Below are positions 17,714 through 26,024 of a DNA stretch of 64,000 bases, piece by piece. The DNA comes from an uncultured Eubacteriales bacterium (lineage in GTDB: Bacteria; Bacillota; Clostridia; Oscillospirales; CAG-272): NCBI GenBank assembly GCA_934467415.1, contig CAKSLQ010000004.1:131386-195385 (forward strand). Reading direction: 5' to 3'. The notes under the pieces were generated by a model that saw nothing but the letters and a program-made list of their open reading frames with translations, did not search any database and was not told the DNA's origin. Position 1 is the stretch's first letter. Each line of letters begins with the position of its first letter. Made by a program: the position numbers and the translations under genes.

Positions 17714-18332
17714 GAAGCTGCTGATTTTCGGCGGCACATTTTCGCCGGTGCACAACGGGCATCTGCGCGCCATGCAGGCCTGCTGTGCGGCGACAGCCCC
17801 CGATGTGCTCTATGTGATCCCCACCGCCACGCCGCCGCACAAGGTGCGGCACGACGGCGCGACCGACCAAGCACGCATGGACATGCTGCACATCGCCGTC
17901 GGGACGCTGCATACCGCATGTCCCGTCGTTGTCTCGGACATTGAGCTTCTGCGCGGCGGCGCAAGCTACACGGTGGATACCGTGGAGGCGCTGTCTCCGC
18001 TGGCCGACCGTGTCCTTGTGTACTGCGGCACGGACATGCTGCTGACGCTCGACGAATGGCATGACGCGGCGCGCCTGATGCGCACGGCGGAATTCGTCTG
18101 TATGCAGCGGGAGGGCGATGCACGGCTGCACGGCGCGCTCGTGCAAAAAATCGCCGCGCTGCAAAGTGCTTACGGTGCAAGGATCACTCTGATCCCGGAC
18201 GTGCCGTTTGAAGTGTCCTCCGGCGAGATCCGCGCGCGTGTGGCGCGCGGCGAAACCATCGAACCTTTTGTGCCGCACGGCGTTGCCGACTATATCGCGG
18301 CACACGGACTGTATACACATGATGACACCTGA
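17700..18332 (+). CDS. nadD: Nicotinate-nucleotide adenylyltransferase NadD
   Basis: Transfers AMP from ATP to nicotinate mononucleotide in NAD synthesis. No ATG is available near the family N-terminus. I place the start at TTG 17700 (210 residues, opening with LKEYKKLLIFGGTF); TTG 17694 is an alternative. The nucleotidyltransferase motif GGTFSPVHNGHL and the C-terminal SSGEIRAR are present. The ribosome site is weak (AAAAAGAGA), consistent with coupling to yhbY, whose stop lies inside this gene. Confidence 0.94.
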   Translation: MKEYKKLLIFGGTFSPVHNGHLRAMQACCAATAPDVLYVIPTATPPHKVRHDGATDQARMDMLHIAVGTLHTACPVVVSDIELLRGGASYTVDTVEALSPLADRVLVYCGTDMLLTLDEWHDAARLMRTAEFVCMQREGDARLHGALVQKIAALQSAYGARITLIPDVPFEVSSGEIRARVARGETIEPFVPHGVADYIAAHGLYTHDDT

Positions 18333-18990
18333 AACCGAAAAAAAGCTCGAGGCGCTTCGCGCTTCGATTGCGGCCCGTCTCGGGGAATTCCGCGCAAAGC
18401 ATGTGCTTTCCACCGAGGGGGAGGCGGCGCGCATCGCCGCCGTGTATCTGCCGGAAGACGAAGAAAAAGTGAGGATTTCGGCGCTTTTGCACGACATAAC
18501 AAAGGAATATACAAAGGAACAGCAGCTTGCGGTCTTTGCGTCGTTCGGCGTGGAGGTCGATGCGGTCGCGCGCTTGTCGCCCAAGGTGTTCCATGCGCAC
18601 ACGGCGGCGCTGCTCATTCCGCGGGAGTACCCGGAGTTTGCAGACCCCGCGGTGCTGTCCGCCGTGGATAAGCACACCACCGGCAGCGCGGACATGTCGC
18701 TCATGGACTGCATCATTTACCTTGCCGATTACATCGAGCCGACGCGGAAATTTGAGGACTGCAAGCAGCTGCGGGCGTATTTTTGGGCCGGTATCCGCAA
18801 AGAAAACACCGCAGAGGAGAACCTTACGCATCTGTACCGCACCATGGTGCTGTCCTTTGATCTCACCATGCAGAATCTGATCGACGAGGGGCGCGTGATC
18901 GCACCCGATACGGTCGCCGCGCGCAATGCTTTCTTGGTGAAGCTGGACGCGGGCGGCGCGGAGGAGAAAAACAGGAATGGAACAAAATAA
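18319..18990 (+). CDS. yqeK: HD-domain hydrolase YqeK (diadenosine tetraphosphatase)
   Basis: Family members split Ap4A symmetrically into two ADP. From ATG 18319 there are 223 residues. The HD motif is LLHDITKEY, preceded by the first metal His in RAKHVLSTEG, and the distal acidic motif is YLADYIEPTRKF. The start overlaps the nadD end by 14 bases. A second ATG at 18322 is equally possible. The last residues overlap the LCP gene by 14 bases. Confidence 0.93.
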   Translation: MMTPETEKKLEALRASIAARLGEFRAKHVLSTEGEAARIAAVYLPEDEEKVRISALLHDITKEYTKEQQLAVFASFGVEVDAVARLSPKVFHAHTAALLIPREYPEFADPAVLSAVDKHTTGSADMSLMDCIIYLADYIEPTRKFEDCKQLRAYFWAGIRKENTAEENLTHLYRTMVLSFDLTMQNLIDEGRVIAPDTVAARNAFLVKLDAGGAEEKNRNGTK

Positions 18991-20566
18991 TCACAATATG
19001 CAGAACCAAAACGGGCAGCACCGCAGTGTGCAGCCGCAGGCGCGCCGCACACCCGCGCAGCCCCATGCGCCGCACACAGCCCCCGCGCCGCACGGCACGA
19101 CGGCCGGCAATGCGGGCGCACCGCATCGCCGCCGCAGGAAAAACAGCGGCGCGATCATCACGGTCGCCGTCATTGCGCTGTTTGTCGTGCTGGCCGCCCT
19201 TGTGATGGGACTGCTGTTCTACAAGCCCACCTTCCACCCGGATGACCACCCACTGAATTCCGACGATATGTCGGGCGTCATTCTGACCGACGCCAGCGGC
19301 AATGTCGTGCCCGACCTCGTGCGTGATCAGGAACGTGTCAATTTCCTGGTCATGGGCAGAGACCGCTGGGCCTTCAACACCGATGTCATCATGCTGGTTT
19401 CCTACGACGTGAAGAACGGCGCGATCAGCCTGATGCAGTTCCCGCGCGACACCTATTTTGATGTCGGGCAGGGAAATTGCAAGATCAATGCCGCGCTTGC
19501 GCTGTTCTACAACCGGCAGCGTCGGAAGGGCCTGTCGGAGGATGATGCCTATAAGGCGGCCATGCAGGACATGGAAAAGGCGATCGAGGATGTTTTTCGC
19601 ATCACGATCGACTATTATGCGATCATGGATCTGAACGGCTTTGTCAACATCATTGACGCGCTCGGCGGCGTGGAGATGGATGTCCCCACCCGGATGTACT
19701 ATAAGGATCCGGTGCAGCATCTGACGATTGATCTGCAGCCCGGTTTGCAGACGCTGAACGGCGATCAGGCGGAGCAGTTTGTCCGTTACCGCAAGGGCTA
19801 TGTCGAGGGCGATGTCGGCCGCGTGGACGCGCAGAAGCTGTTTATCAGCGCCTGCATCGCACAGGTGAAGAAGAACTTCAACGCATCGACCATTTCGGCT
19901 GTGATCGAGCAGGTCATGAGGTACGTGGTCACGGACATTCCGCTCAAGGACCTTGTGTACTATGCCAAGAGCGCGCTCTCGGTCGATCTCTCCAAGATGA
20001 CGATGATGACGCTGCCCGGTATCCAGTGCCGCCAGTACGACGATTCCGGCGCCTGGTTCTATGTGGCTTACCGCGACGGAACGATCGCCGTGCTGAACAA
20101 GTATTTCAACACCTACAACTTTGACATCACCGCCGATATTTTTGACCGTGCCGACGTGCTCTACGACGACGGCGGTTCCTACATGCATTCGATCCACCTG
20201 ACGGCGAATACGGATGAGGAATCCTACACGGCGGATAAGACCGACGATATTCATATTTATCGCTATAATTCCACGGGGACGAACCCGTCCTCCACAAAAG
20301 CGACGACCGAAGAGACTGAGCCGGACGACACGCCCGTGACCGATGTGAGCGGCGGCACGGCCGAAACCGATCTCACCGCCGAGAGCGGCGGCGAGATACA
20401 TACCGACGAGCCGCCCGTGACCGATGCGCCGGAGGACACCGCGCCGTACGAGACGAGTGCCGAGCCTGCGGACACCACGGCGGAGGCCGCGGAAAGCGCG
20501 GAGGCGGCATCGACCACGGTGATCGAGGTGACCGATGCGGTGGCCGAACCCGCTGAAAATAACTGA
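18977..20566 (+). CDS. LytR-CpsA-Psr (LCP) family cell-wall glycopolymer ligase
   Basis: LCP enzymes attach teichoic acid-like or capsular polymers to peptidoglycan outside the cell. The 529 residues have a 58-residue cytoplasmic Gln/His/Pro-rich tail, one membrane helix at about 59-82, and an external LCP domain with FPRDTYFDVGQGNCKINAA and RYRKGYVEGDVGRVDAQ. Beyond about residue 430 is a roughly 100-residue Thr/Glu/Asp-rich acidic tail, long for the family and probably a wall-spanning linker. It lies between yqeK and rsfS, a common clostridial position. Confidence 0.93.
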   Translation: MEQNNHNMQNQNGQHRSVQPQARRTPAQPHAPHTAPAPHGTTAGNAGAPHRRRRKNSGAIITVAVIALFVVLAALVMGLLFYKPTFHPDDHPLNSDDMSGVILTDASGNVVPDLVRDQERVNFLVMGRDRWAFNTDVIMLVSYDVKNGAISLMQFPRDTYFDVGQGNCKINAALALFYNRQRRKGLSEDDAYKAAMQDMEKAIEDVFRITIDYYAIMDLNGFVNIIDALGGVEMDVPTRMYYKDPVQHLTIDLQPGLQTLNGDQAEQFVRYRKGYVEGDVGRVDAQKLFISACIAQVKKNFNASTISAVIEQVMRYVVTDIPLKDLVYYAKSALSVDLSKMTMMTLPGIQCRQYDDSGAWFYVAYRDGTIAVLNKYFNTYNFDITADIFDRADVLYDDGGSYMHSIHLTANTDEESYTADKTDDIHIYRYNSTGTNPSSTKATTEETEPDDTPVTDVSGGTAETDLTAESGGEIHTDEPPVTDAPEDTAPYETSAEPADTTAEAAESAEAASTTVIEVTDAVAEPAENN

Positions 20567-20580
20567 AAAGGACGAAGCAA

Positions 20581-21012
20581 ATGACCGAAATCAGATTTGA
20601 TCAGAACGACCCGCGCGCGCTGGCCGAGTTCTGTGTGCGCGTGCTGGATGGCAAAAACGCAAGCGACATCCGTCTCTTTCATGTGGAGGAGCAGACGATC
20701 GTTGCGGACTACTATGTGCTCTGCTGCGGCCGCTCGACCACGCATGTGAGTGCGCTGTCCGACGAGCTGGAGTATCAGACGGGGCTGCACGGAAAGCCGA
20801 TGACGCGCGTCGAGGGAAGAAACGGCGGCACCTGGGTGCTGATGGACTATGACTCTGTGCTGGTGCATATCTTCACACGCGATACGCGCGAGTTTTACAA
20901 GCTCGAAAAGCTCTACAGCACGGAGAATGAAATTGACATCAAAAATCTTCTGACAGACGCAAAGGCGCCGTCGGACAGCGAGGATAGAGAAGATGAAGCA
21001 AGCGAAGTATGA
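20581..21012 (+). CDS. rsfS: Ribosomal silencing factor RsfS
   Basis: Binds L14 and blocks subunit joining, lowering translation in starvation. The 143 residues contain the DUF143/Oligomerisation core: DYYVLCCGRSTTHVSALSDE, then GGTWVLMDYDSVLVHIF. The C-terminal 20 residues are acidic and extend beyond the usual end (about 115-120). AAAAGGACG precedes the ATG. The 3' end overlaps leuS by 20 bases. Confidence 0.95.
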   Translation: MTEIRFDQNDPRALAEFCVRVLDGKNASDIRLFHVEEQTIVADYYVLCCGRSTTHVSALSDELEYQTGLHGKPMTRVEGRNGGTWVLMDYDSVLVHIFTRDTREFYKLEKLYSTENEIDIKNLLTDAKAPSDSEDREDEASEV

Positions 21013-23404
21013 TTTCAAATCAATAGAACCCAAGTGGCAGAAGTACTGGGAGGAGCATGACTCCTTCAAGGCCGTGGATTTCAGCGACAAGCCGAAATTC
21101 TATGCGCTCGTCGAGTTCCCGTACCCCTCGGGCGCGGGTATGCACGTCGGGCATATCAAGGCGTATTCCGGCCTCGAGGTCGTCAGCCGCAAGCGCCGCC
21201 TGGAGGGCTACAACGTCCTGTTCCCGATCGGCTTTGACGCCTACGGCCTGCCGACCGAAAATACCGCGATCAAGACCGGCGTTCACCCCCGCAAGGTCAC
21301 GGACAACAACATCAGGAAGTTTACAAATCAGCTGAAGCGCGTCGGCTTTTCCTTCGACTGGTCGCGCGTGATCGACACGACCGATGAGGACTACTACCAC
21401 TGGACGCAGTGGATCTTCCTCAAGATGTATGAGCACGGGCTGGTCTTCCGCGACAAGACGCTCGTCAATTACTGCCCGAGCTGCAAGGTCGTCCTCTCCA
21501 ACGAGGATTCACAGGGCGGTCATTGCGACATCTGCCACAGCGAGATCGTGCAGAAGACCAAGGAGGTCTGGTATCTCCGCATCACCGAATATGCGGATAA
21601 GCTGCTCGCGGGCCTCGACGAGGTCAATTATCTGCCGAACATCAAGCTCCAGCAGCAGAACTGGATCGGCAAATCGACCGGCGCGTTTGTTGACTTCAAG
21701 ATCAAGGAAAACGACGAGAAGCTGCGCGTCTACACCACGCGCCCCGATACACTCTACGGCGTGACCTTCATGGTCATCGCGCCCGAGCACCCCATCATCG
21801 AGAAATACCGCGCCTCGATCTCCAACATCGACGCGCTCGACGCCTACAAGGCCGAATGCTCGAAAAAGAGCGAGTTTGAGCGCACACAGCTGGTCAAGGA
21901 CAAGACCGGCGTGAAGATCGAGGGGCTGACCGGCATCAACCCGATCACCGAAAAGGAAGTCCCGATCTACATCTCCGACTACGTCATGATGGGGTACGGC
22001 ACCGGTGCGATCATGGCCGTTCCCGCGCATGACACGCGCGACTACGACTTCGCCAAGAAGTTCGGCATCGACATCATTCCGGTCATCAAGGGCGGTGACA
22101 TCGGTAAGGAGGCCTACACCGGCGACGGCGAGATGATCAACTCCGGCAGTCTTGACGGCATCACCAACAAGAAGGACGCCGTTGAGGCCATGCTGAAGGT
22201 TATTGCCGAGAAGGGCTGCGGCGAGCGCGGCGTGCAGTACAAGATGAAGGACTGGGCGTTCAACCGCCAGCGTTACTGGGGGGAGCCGATCCCGATCGTG
22301 CATTGCCCGAAGTGCGGCATCGTGCCCGTTCCGTATGACGAGCTGCCGCTGAAGCTGCCGCCGGTCGAGAACTTTGAGCCGGGTGCGGACGGCGAAAGCC
22401 CGCTTGCCAAGATCGACTCCTTTGTACACTGCAAGTGCCCGAAGTGCGGCGGCGAAGCGCGCCGCGAGACCGACACCATGCCCCAGTGGGCAGGCTCGTC
22501 CTGGTACTTCTTACGCTACTGCGATCCGCACAACCATGATGCGTTTGCGGCACAGGACAAGCTGAAATACTGGATGCCGGTGGACTGGTACAACGGCGGC
22601 ATGGAGCATGTCACCCGCCATATGATCTATTCGCGCTTCTGGCACAAGTTCCTCTACGACATCGGTGAAGTCCCGGTGGACGAGCCGTATGCAAAGCGCA
22701 CGGCGCAGGGTCTGATCCTCGGGCCGGACGGCGAGAAGATGAGCAAGTCCAAGGGCAACGTCGTGGACCCGAACGACGTCGTGGATGTGTACGGCGCGGA
22801 TGTGCTGCGCGTGTATGTACTGTTCATGGGCGACTATGAGCAGGCCGCACCCTGGAACGAGGACAGCATGAAGGGCTGCAAGCGTTTCCTTGACCGCGTA
22901 TGGGGGCTTCAGGACATCCTTGCGGACGGCGACGCATTCCGCCCCGAGATGGTTGCCGTGATGCACAGAACGATCAAGAAGGTCTCCGAGGACATCGAGG
23001 CGATGAAGTTCAACACCGCGATCGCCTCCATGATGACGCTGCTCAACACGATCTATGAGAAGGGCTCGATCAACCGTGCCGAGTACGGCGCGCTATTGCG
23101 CATCCTCAATCCCTTTGCGCCGCACATGACCGAGGAGATCTATCAGAACGTGTTCGGCAAGGTTCTGAGCGAACAGTCCTGGCCGACCTACGACGACGCA
23201 CTCTGCGTCGAGAAGACGGTCGAGATGGCGGTGCAGATCAACGGCAAGTTGCGCGGCAGAATCCGCGTACCCACCGATGCCGATGCCGCGTCCGTGCTGG
23301 AGGCTGCAAAGGCGGACGAAACCGTCGGCGCGGCGCTTGCCGGGAAGACGGTCGTCAAGGAGATCGTCGTGCCGAACAAGATCGTCAACATTGTCGCAAA
23401 ATAA
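20993..23404 (+). CDS. leuS: Leucyl-tRNA synthetase
   Basis: Class I synthetase charging tRNA-Leu. The 803 residues carry the HIGH motif as HVGHIKAYSG near residue 50, an editing (CP1) domain, a zinc-type cysteine cluster (CPSCKVVLSNED...CDIC) and KMSKSKGNVV. Bacterial-type length and order. It starts inside rsfS, so it is read from the nadD-yqeK-LCP-rsfS transcript. I found no T-box leader, which many Firmicute synthetase genes have. Confidence 0.98.
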   Translation: MKQAKYDFKSIEPKWQKYWEEHDSFKAVDFSDKPKFYALVEFPYPSGAGMHVGHIKAYSGLEVVSRKRRLEGYNVLFPIGFDAYGLPTENTAIKTGVHPRKVTDNNIRKFTNQLKRVGFSFDWSRVIDTTDEDYYHWTQWIFLKMYEHGLVFRDKTLVNYCPSCKVVLSNEDSQGGHCDICHSEIVQKTKEVWYLRITEYADKLLAGLDEVNYLPNIKLQQQNWIGKSTGAFVDFKIKENDEKLRVYTTRPDTLYGVTFMVIAPEHPIIEKYRASISNIDALDAYKAECSKKSEFERTQLVKDKTGVKIEGLTGINPITEKEVPIYISDYVMMGYGTGAIMAVPAHDTRDYDFAKKFGIDIIPVIKGGDIGKEAYTGDGEMINSGSLDGITNKKDAVEAMLKVIAEKGCGERGVQYKMKDWAFNRQRYWGEPIPIVHCPKCGIVPVPYDELPLKLPPVENFEPGADGESPLAKIDSFVHCKCPKCGGEARRETDTMPQWAGSSWYFLRYCDPHNHDAFAAQDKLKYWMPVDWYNGGMEHVTRHMIYSRFWHKFLYDIGEVPVDEPYAKRTAQGLILGPDGEKMSKSKGNVVDPNDVVDVYGADVLRVYVLFMGDYEQAAPWNEDSMKGCKRFLDRVWGLQDILADGDAFRPEMVAVMHRTIKKVSEDIEAMKFNTAIASMMTLLNTIYEKGSINRAEYGALLRILNPFAPHMTEEIYQNVFGKVLSEQSWPTYDDALCVEKTVEMAVQINGKLRGRIRVPTDADAASVLEAAKADETVGAALAGKTVVKEIVVPNKIVNIVAK

Positions 23405-23426
23405 TTTGAAATATTCTTTTTTGCTC

Positions 23427-23455
23427 TTGACATTTGTCTTGATACCCGATATAAT
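23427..23455 (+). promoter_or_regulatory. Promoter of rpsU
   Basis: TTGACA at 23427-23432, a 17-bp spacer and TATAAT at 23450-23455: both hexamers are exact consensus, making this the strongest-looking promoter in the window. Confidence 0.92.
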
Positions 23456-23473
23456 ATAGTGTAAGCATTGTTT

Positions 23474-23490
23474 GTTGAGCCATGCTCAAC
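23474..23490 (+). promoter_or_regulatory. Hairpin in rpsU 5' UTR
   Basis: GTTGAGC and GCTCAAC form a perfect 7-bp stem with a CAT loop, within the first 30 nt of the transcript and just before the ribosome site (GAGGGGAGGG, 23494-23503). It could be an mRNA-stabilising 5' structure or a protein-binding site. Confidence 0.5.
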
Positions 23491-23511
23491 GGCGAGGGGA
23501 GGGAAAAAACG

Positions 23512-23688
23512 ATGGCAGAAATCAGAGTTAAGGAAAACGAGACTCTTGACAGCGCTCTTCGCCGCTTTAAACGTCAGTGCGCAAGATCCGGTGTGCTTAC
23601 CGAGCTCCGCAAAAGAGAGCATTACGAGAAGCCCAGCGTAAAGCGTAAGAAGAAGTCTGAGGCAGCACGCAAGCGCAAGTACAAGTAA
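23512..23688 (+). CDS. rpsU: 30S ribosomal protein S21
   Basis: A 58-residue, strongly basic small-subunit protein needed for correct mRNA engagement. [20 protein letters not shown] is the S21 signature, and the Lys/Arg-rich tail ends AARKRKYK. The ATG at 23512 follows a purine-rich ribosome site. Monocistronic: its own consensus promoter upstream and a strong terminator seven bases downstream. Confidence 0.97.
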   Translation: MAEIRVKENETLDSALRRFKRQCARSGVLTELRKREHYEKPSVKRKKKSEAARKRKYK

Positions 23689-23693
23689 TCGTT

Positions 23694-23727
23694 AAAAAAA
23701 GAGGAAGCCGAGCTTCCTCTTTTTTTG
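23694..23727. terminator. Bidirectional terminator between rpsU and the 23737 gene
   Basis: GAGGAAGC (23701-23708) pairs with GCTTCCTC (23712-23719), flanked by seven A on the left and seven T on the right. It should end rpsU rightward and the convergent minus-strand gene leftward. Confidence 0.92.
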
Positions 23728-23736
23728 CGTCTTTCG

Positions 23737-24180
23737 TTATTTTGCAAGTCCGGCCAGGGCCAGCGCCTTCGCAGCATCGGTGAATTTTGCGTCTGCCGGG
23801 GTCGGGTCGGCAAAGCGCATGGTCGGGCGCGCGAGGAAGGGGACGAGCGCTTCCCACAGCGCGCGGTCGCCGCCGCTGAAGCCGTTTTCGTAAGACTTCG
23901 ATGTCCAGACGGCGGAAAGGGCGGGAAGCGCGGTGTAGACGGTCACATAGTCCTCGTCGAGGATGGTGGCAAAGTGCTCGTCGTAGTAGCGGCGGCGCAT
24001 GAAGTTGGAAAAGTAGGTCAGCGCCCGCGCGGTCACCTCGAGAATGACGGCTTTTTCATCCGTCGTGTCGCTTTTGCCGCAGAATTTATAGACGTTGAAA
24101 TCCTGGTGGTTGTAGAACAGAAACGACCAGCCGGTCGCATCCTTTGCAGGGGCGGTTTCGACAAACAAACGGTATTCCAT
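23737..24180 (-). CDS. Hypothetical protein, 147 residues
   Basis: I do not recognise this protein. It starts MEYRLFVETAPAKD after AAGGAGC, is acidic and soluble-looking, has no signal peptide or membrane helix, and ends in an alanine-rich stretch (AAKALALAGLAK). It contains several aromatic residues around FLFYNHQDFNVYKF. GC-rich codon use agrees with a resident gene. It lies alone between the rpsU terminator and the MITE-like element, whose left end is 22 bp upstream of the start, so any promoter must lie in or beyond the element. Confidence 0.75.
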   Translation of the reverse strand: MEYRLFVETAPAKDATGWSFLFYNHQDFNVYKFCGKSDTTDEKAVILEVTARALTYFSNFMRRRYYDEHFATILDEDYVTVYTALPALSAVWTSKSYENGFSGGDRALWEALVPFLARPTMRFADPTPADAKFTDAAKALALAGLAK

Positions 24181-24202
24181 CTTAAAGCTCCTTCTTTCTG
24201 TT

Positions 24203-24477
24203 TACCCTCGATTGACAAGGGCAGACACGGTTTTTCGGGGCTGAAACCGCACCTGACTTCGTTTTTCTCATTGGCGGGCTGATGCCCGCCTGCTTCGTCA
24301 GCCTCGCCCGGCACATTTTCCGCTCCCGAAAAGCTCCCAAGGACTTTCCGGCGAGGAAAACTCTGGTTGGCGAGGAAGAGGACGAAGGTGTGCCGACCGC
24401 CCACCGAGGACGATGACGATGTCCAGCGTCAACTTTTTACCGCCGGAAAGCGTGTTTGCCCTTGTCAATCGAGGGTA
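24203..24477. mobile_element. 275-bp MITE-like element with 27-bp terminal inverted repeats
   Basis: The left end (24203-24229) and right end (24451-24477, reversed) agree at 26 of 27 positions, both beginning TA then CCCTCGATTGACAAGGGC. TA at each edge fits the target duplication of IS630/Tc1-mariner-type transposition. No transposase frame is present, so it would need a transposase in trans. An internal perfect hairpin GGCGGGC-TGAT-GCCCGCC lies at 24273-24290. A 77-bp left-end copy occurs at 410-486. Confidence 0.85.
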
Positions 24478-25549
24478 CCGTTGCATACAAATTGATGTCC
24501 CACGCCGGGACATAGGGGAAGCGGCGCAGCCGCAGCTCGTAAAAGGGGAATTGCTCATGCAGGAGCAGCGGCAGGTCGAATAAATCTTCGCTTCTGTGGT
24601 AGGCGGAGACGAGCAGATCGGGTCGGCGGTGCAGAATCGTCTCGCGGGAGCCGAGCAGCGCCTCGCGCTCCGCACCCTCCACGTCATATTTGATATAGTC
24701 TGCAGGTGCGTTGAGGCTGTCCACCGTATTGCGCGGCACGGTCTCGCCGCCGCCCGCCTTGGCGGCGGAATTGCGGTTGCCCTCGGCGCAGAACGCCGTG
24801 TCGCCGCTTTCACTCCATGCGCAGAAGCGGAAGGGCAGCACTTCGGCTTTGGTTGTTTCACGCTCCGCATAGGCGGCAAGCTTTTTGCAGCTACGCCTGT
24901 CCGGCTCGATGGCGTAGACGGCTTTCGCATGCGGGCAGTCGTCGATGAATTTCCGCGCCGTGTCGCCGGTGTACGCGCCCGCGTCCACCATGGTCTCATA
25001 GCGCGCAAAATCGAGAATCGAGCGCTCACAGTCCGGCGCACTTGTCGCCGCACGCAGGTGCTCGAGTCTGCCGGTCAGCTTGTAGCGGACAAGCTCGCCG
25101 AAGATGCGCTTCGATTCCGTGTCGGCGAGCAGCGCATAGGCCGCACGGAATTTATCGTAGTTTTCCCGGTAGAATTGCCTTGTGAACAGCGGGCTGCCCT
25201 CCGCCACCGGCACATCCGGGGCGTAGACCTCGCGCTCGGCGTCCAGCGCGTCAAACCGCGCCAGCACATCCGGCAGGGAAGAGCCGAAGGACAGCAGCAC
25301 GATGCAGTCGGGATGCTTTGCAGAAACCTCGGCGTAGGTCAGCACGGTTTTGCCGTGAAAGGCGTGACCGCGCACAAAGCCGTCGCTGGCGAAGAAATCC
25401 GCCGCTTCAACGCCGTACCGTTCCAGCACGGCAAGAATTTTGTCTGCGCCGTTGCCCATGCCGTACAGCACGACGGGCCTGTCCGTCTGCGCCAGCCGTT
25501 CCCACAGGTCGGCGGAGACGGCGTCGGGCGCGGGAAGAAAATCGTTCAC
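24437..25549 (-). CDS. FkbM-family SAM-dependent methyltransferase
   Basis: Probable small-molecule or glycan methyltransferase; substrate unknown. The protein has 370 residues from GTG 25549 (GGGAGG nine bases upstream). An N-terminal Rossmann-like domain (VVLYGMGNGADKIL) precedes the FkbM-type fold with VDAGAYTGDT, YAIEPDRRS and DYIKYDVEGAEREAL. The last 13 residues (VPSIDKGKHAFRR) and the stop codon are encoded by the right terminal repeat of the MITE-like element, so the original C-terminus has been replaced. A divergent promoter for the HIT gene lies upstream. Confidence 0.85.
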   Translation of the reverse strand: MNDFLPAPDAVSADLWERLAQTDRPVVLYGMGNGADKILAVLERYGVEAADFFASDGFVRGHAFHGKTVLTYAEVSAKHPDCIVLLSFGSSLPDVLARFDALDAEREVYAPDVPVAEGSPLFTRQFYRENYDKFRAAYALLADTESKRIFGELVRYKLTGRLEHLRAATSAPDCERSILDFARYETMVDAGAYTGDTARKFIDDCPHAKAVYAIEPDRRSCKKLAAYAERETTKAEVLPFRFCAWSESGDTAFCAEGNRNSAAKAGGGETVPRNTVDSLNAPADYIKYDVEGAEREALLGSRETILHRRPDLLVSAYHRSEDLFDLPLLLHEQFPFYELRLRRFPYVPAWDINLYATVPSIDKGKHAFRR

Positions 25550-25563
25550 CCGTGTGTCCTCCC

Positions 25564-25592
25564 TTGATTTTTGATGTTTCCTGTGCTATACT
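25564..25592 (+). promoter_or_regulatory. Promoter of HIT gene
   Basis: TTGATT at 25564-25569, a 17-bp spacer and TATACT at 25587-25592, 45 bp upstream of the start codon. Confidence 0.75.
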
Positions 25593-25636
25593 TTAGAAAA
25601 AGAAGTACCTTGAGGGTAGGAAAGGAAGTTTTGAAT

Positions 25637-25978
25637 ATGGATTGTCTGTTTTGCAGGATCGCCGCGGGCGAGATTCCGTCCACGAAGGTTTATGAGGATG
25701 AAACGGTGTATGCGTTCCGCGACATCAACCCGCAGGCGCCCGTGCATGTCGTCATCATTCCGAAGAAGCACATCGCTTCCTCTGCGGACGAGATCACGGC
25801 GGAAAACAGCGGCACGATCGCGAAGCTGTTTGAAGCGATTCCGAAGGTCGCCGAAGCGGCCGGGTTGACAAACGGCTACCGCATTGTCAACAACTGCGGC
25901 CCCGATGCCTGCCAGTCGGTGCAGCACATTCATTTTCATCTGCTCGGCGGCAAGCAGCTTGCCGATTCGATGGCGTGA
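25637..25978 (+). CDS. HIT family (HinT-like) nucleotide hydrolase
   Basis: Histidine-triad hydrolase acting on AMP-lysine/AMP-amino-acyl type substrates; the physiological substrate in Firmicutes is unsettled. From ATG 25637 there are 113 residues starting MDCLFCRIAAGEIPS, including the zinc-type CLFC. The catalytic triad is QHIHFHLLGG near the C-terminus. GGAAG precedes the ATG. Monocistronic, with its own promoter and a shared terminator. Confidence 0.95.
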   Translation: MDCLFCRIAAGEIPSTKVYEDETVYAFRDINPQAPVHVVIIPKKHIASSADEITAENSGTIAKLFEAIPKVAEAAGLTNGYRIVNNCGPDACQSVQHIHFHLLGGKQLADSMA

Positions 25979-25996
25979 AGCAATGAAAAAGTCGAG

Positions 25997-26024
25997 AAGC
26001 CTTCCCATACGGGAAGGCTTTTCT
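25997..26024. terminator. Bidirectional terminator between HIT and aspartate kinase genes
   Basis: AAGCCTTCCC and GGGAAGGCTT form a perfect 10-bp stem with an ATAC loop, followed by TTCTTT. The leftward direction has an interrupted T-run. It serves the two convergent genes. Confidence 0.85.

Noticed and set aside
20900..21000. T-box leader before leuS
   Set aside because: leuS starts inside rsfS, leaving no room for a T-box, and no specifier or antiterminator motif was seen.
23737..24180. Ribonuclease H for the 147-residue protein
   Set aside because: A few spaced acidic residues looked similar, but the DEDD pattern and strand order are not recognisable.
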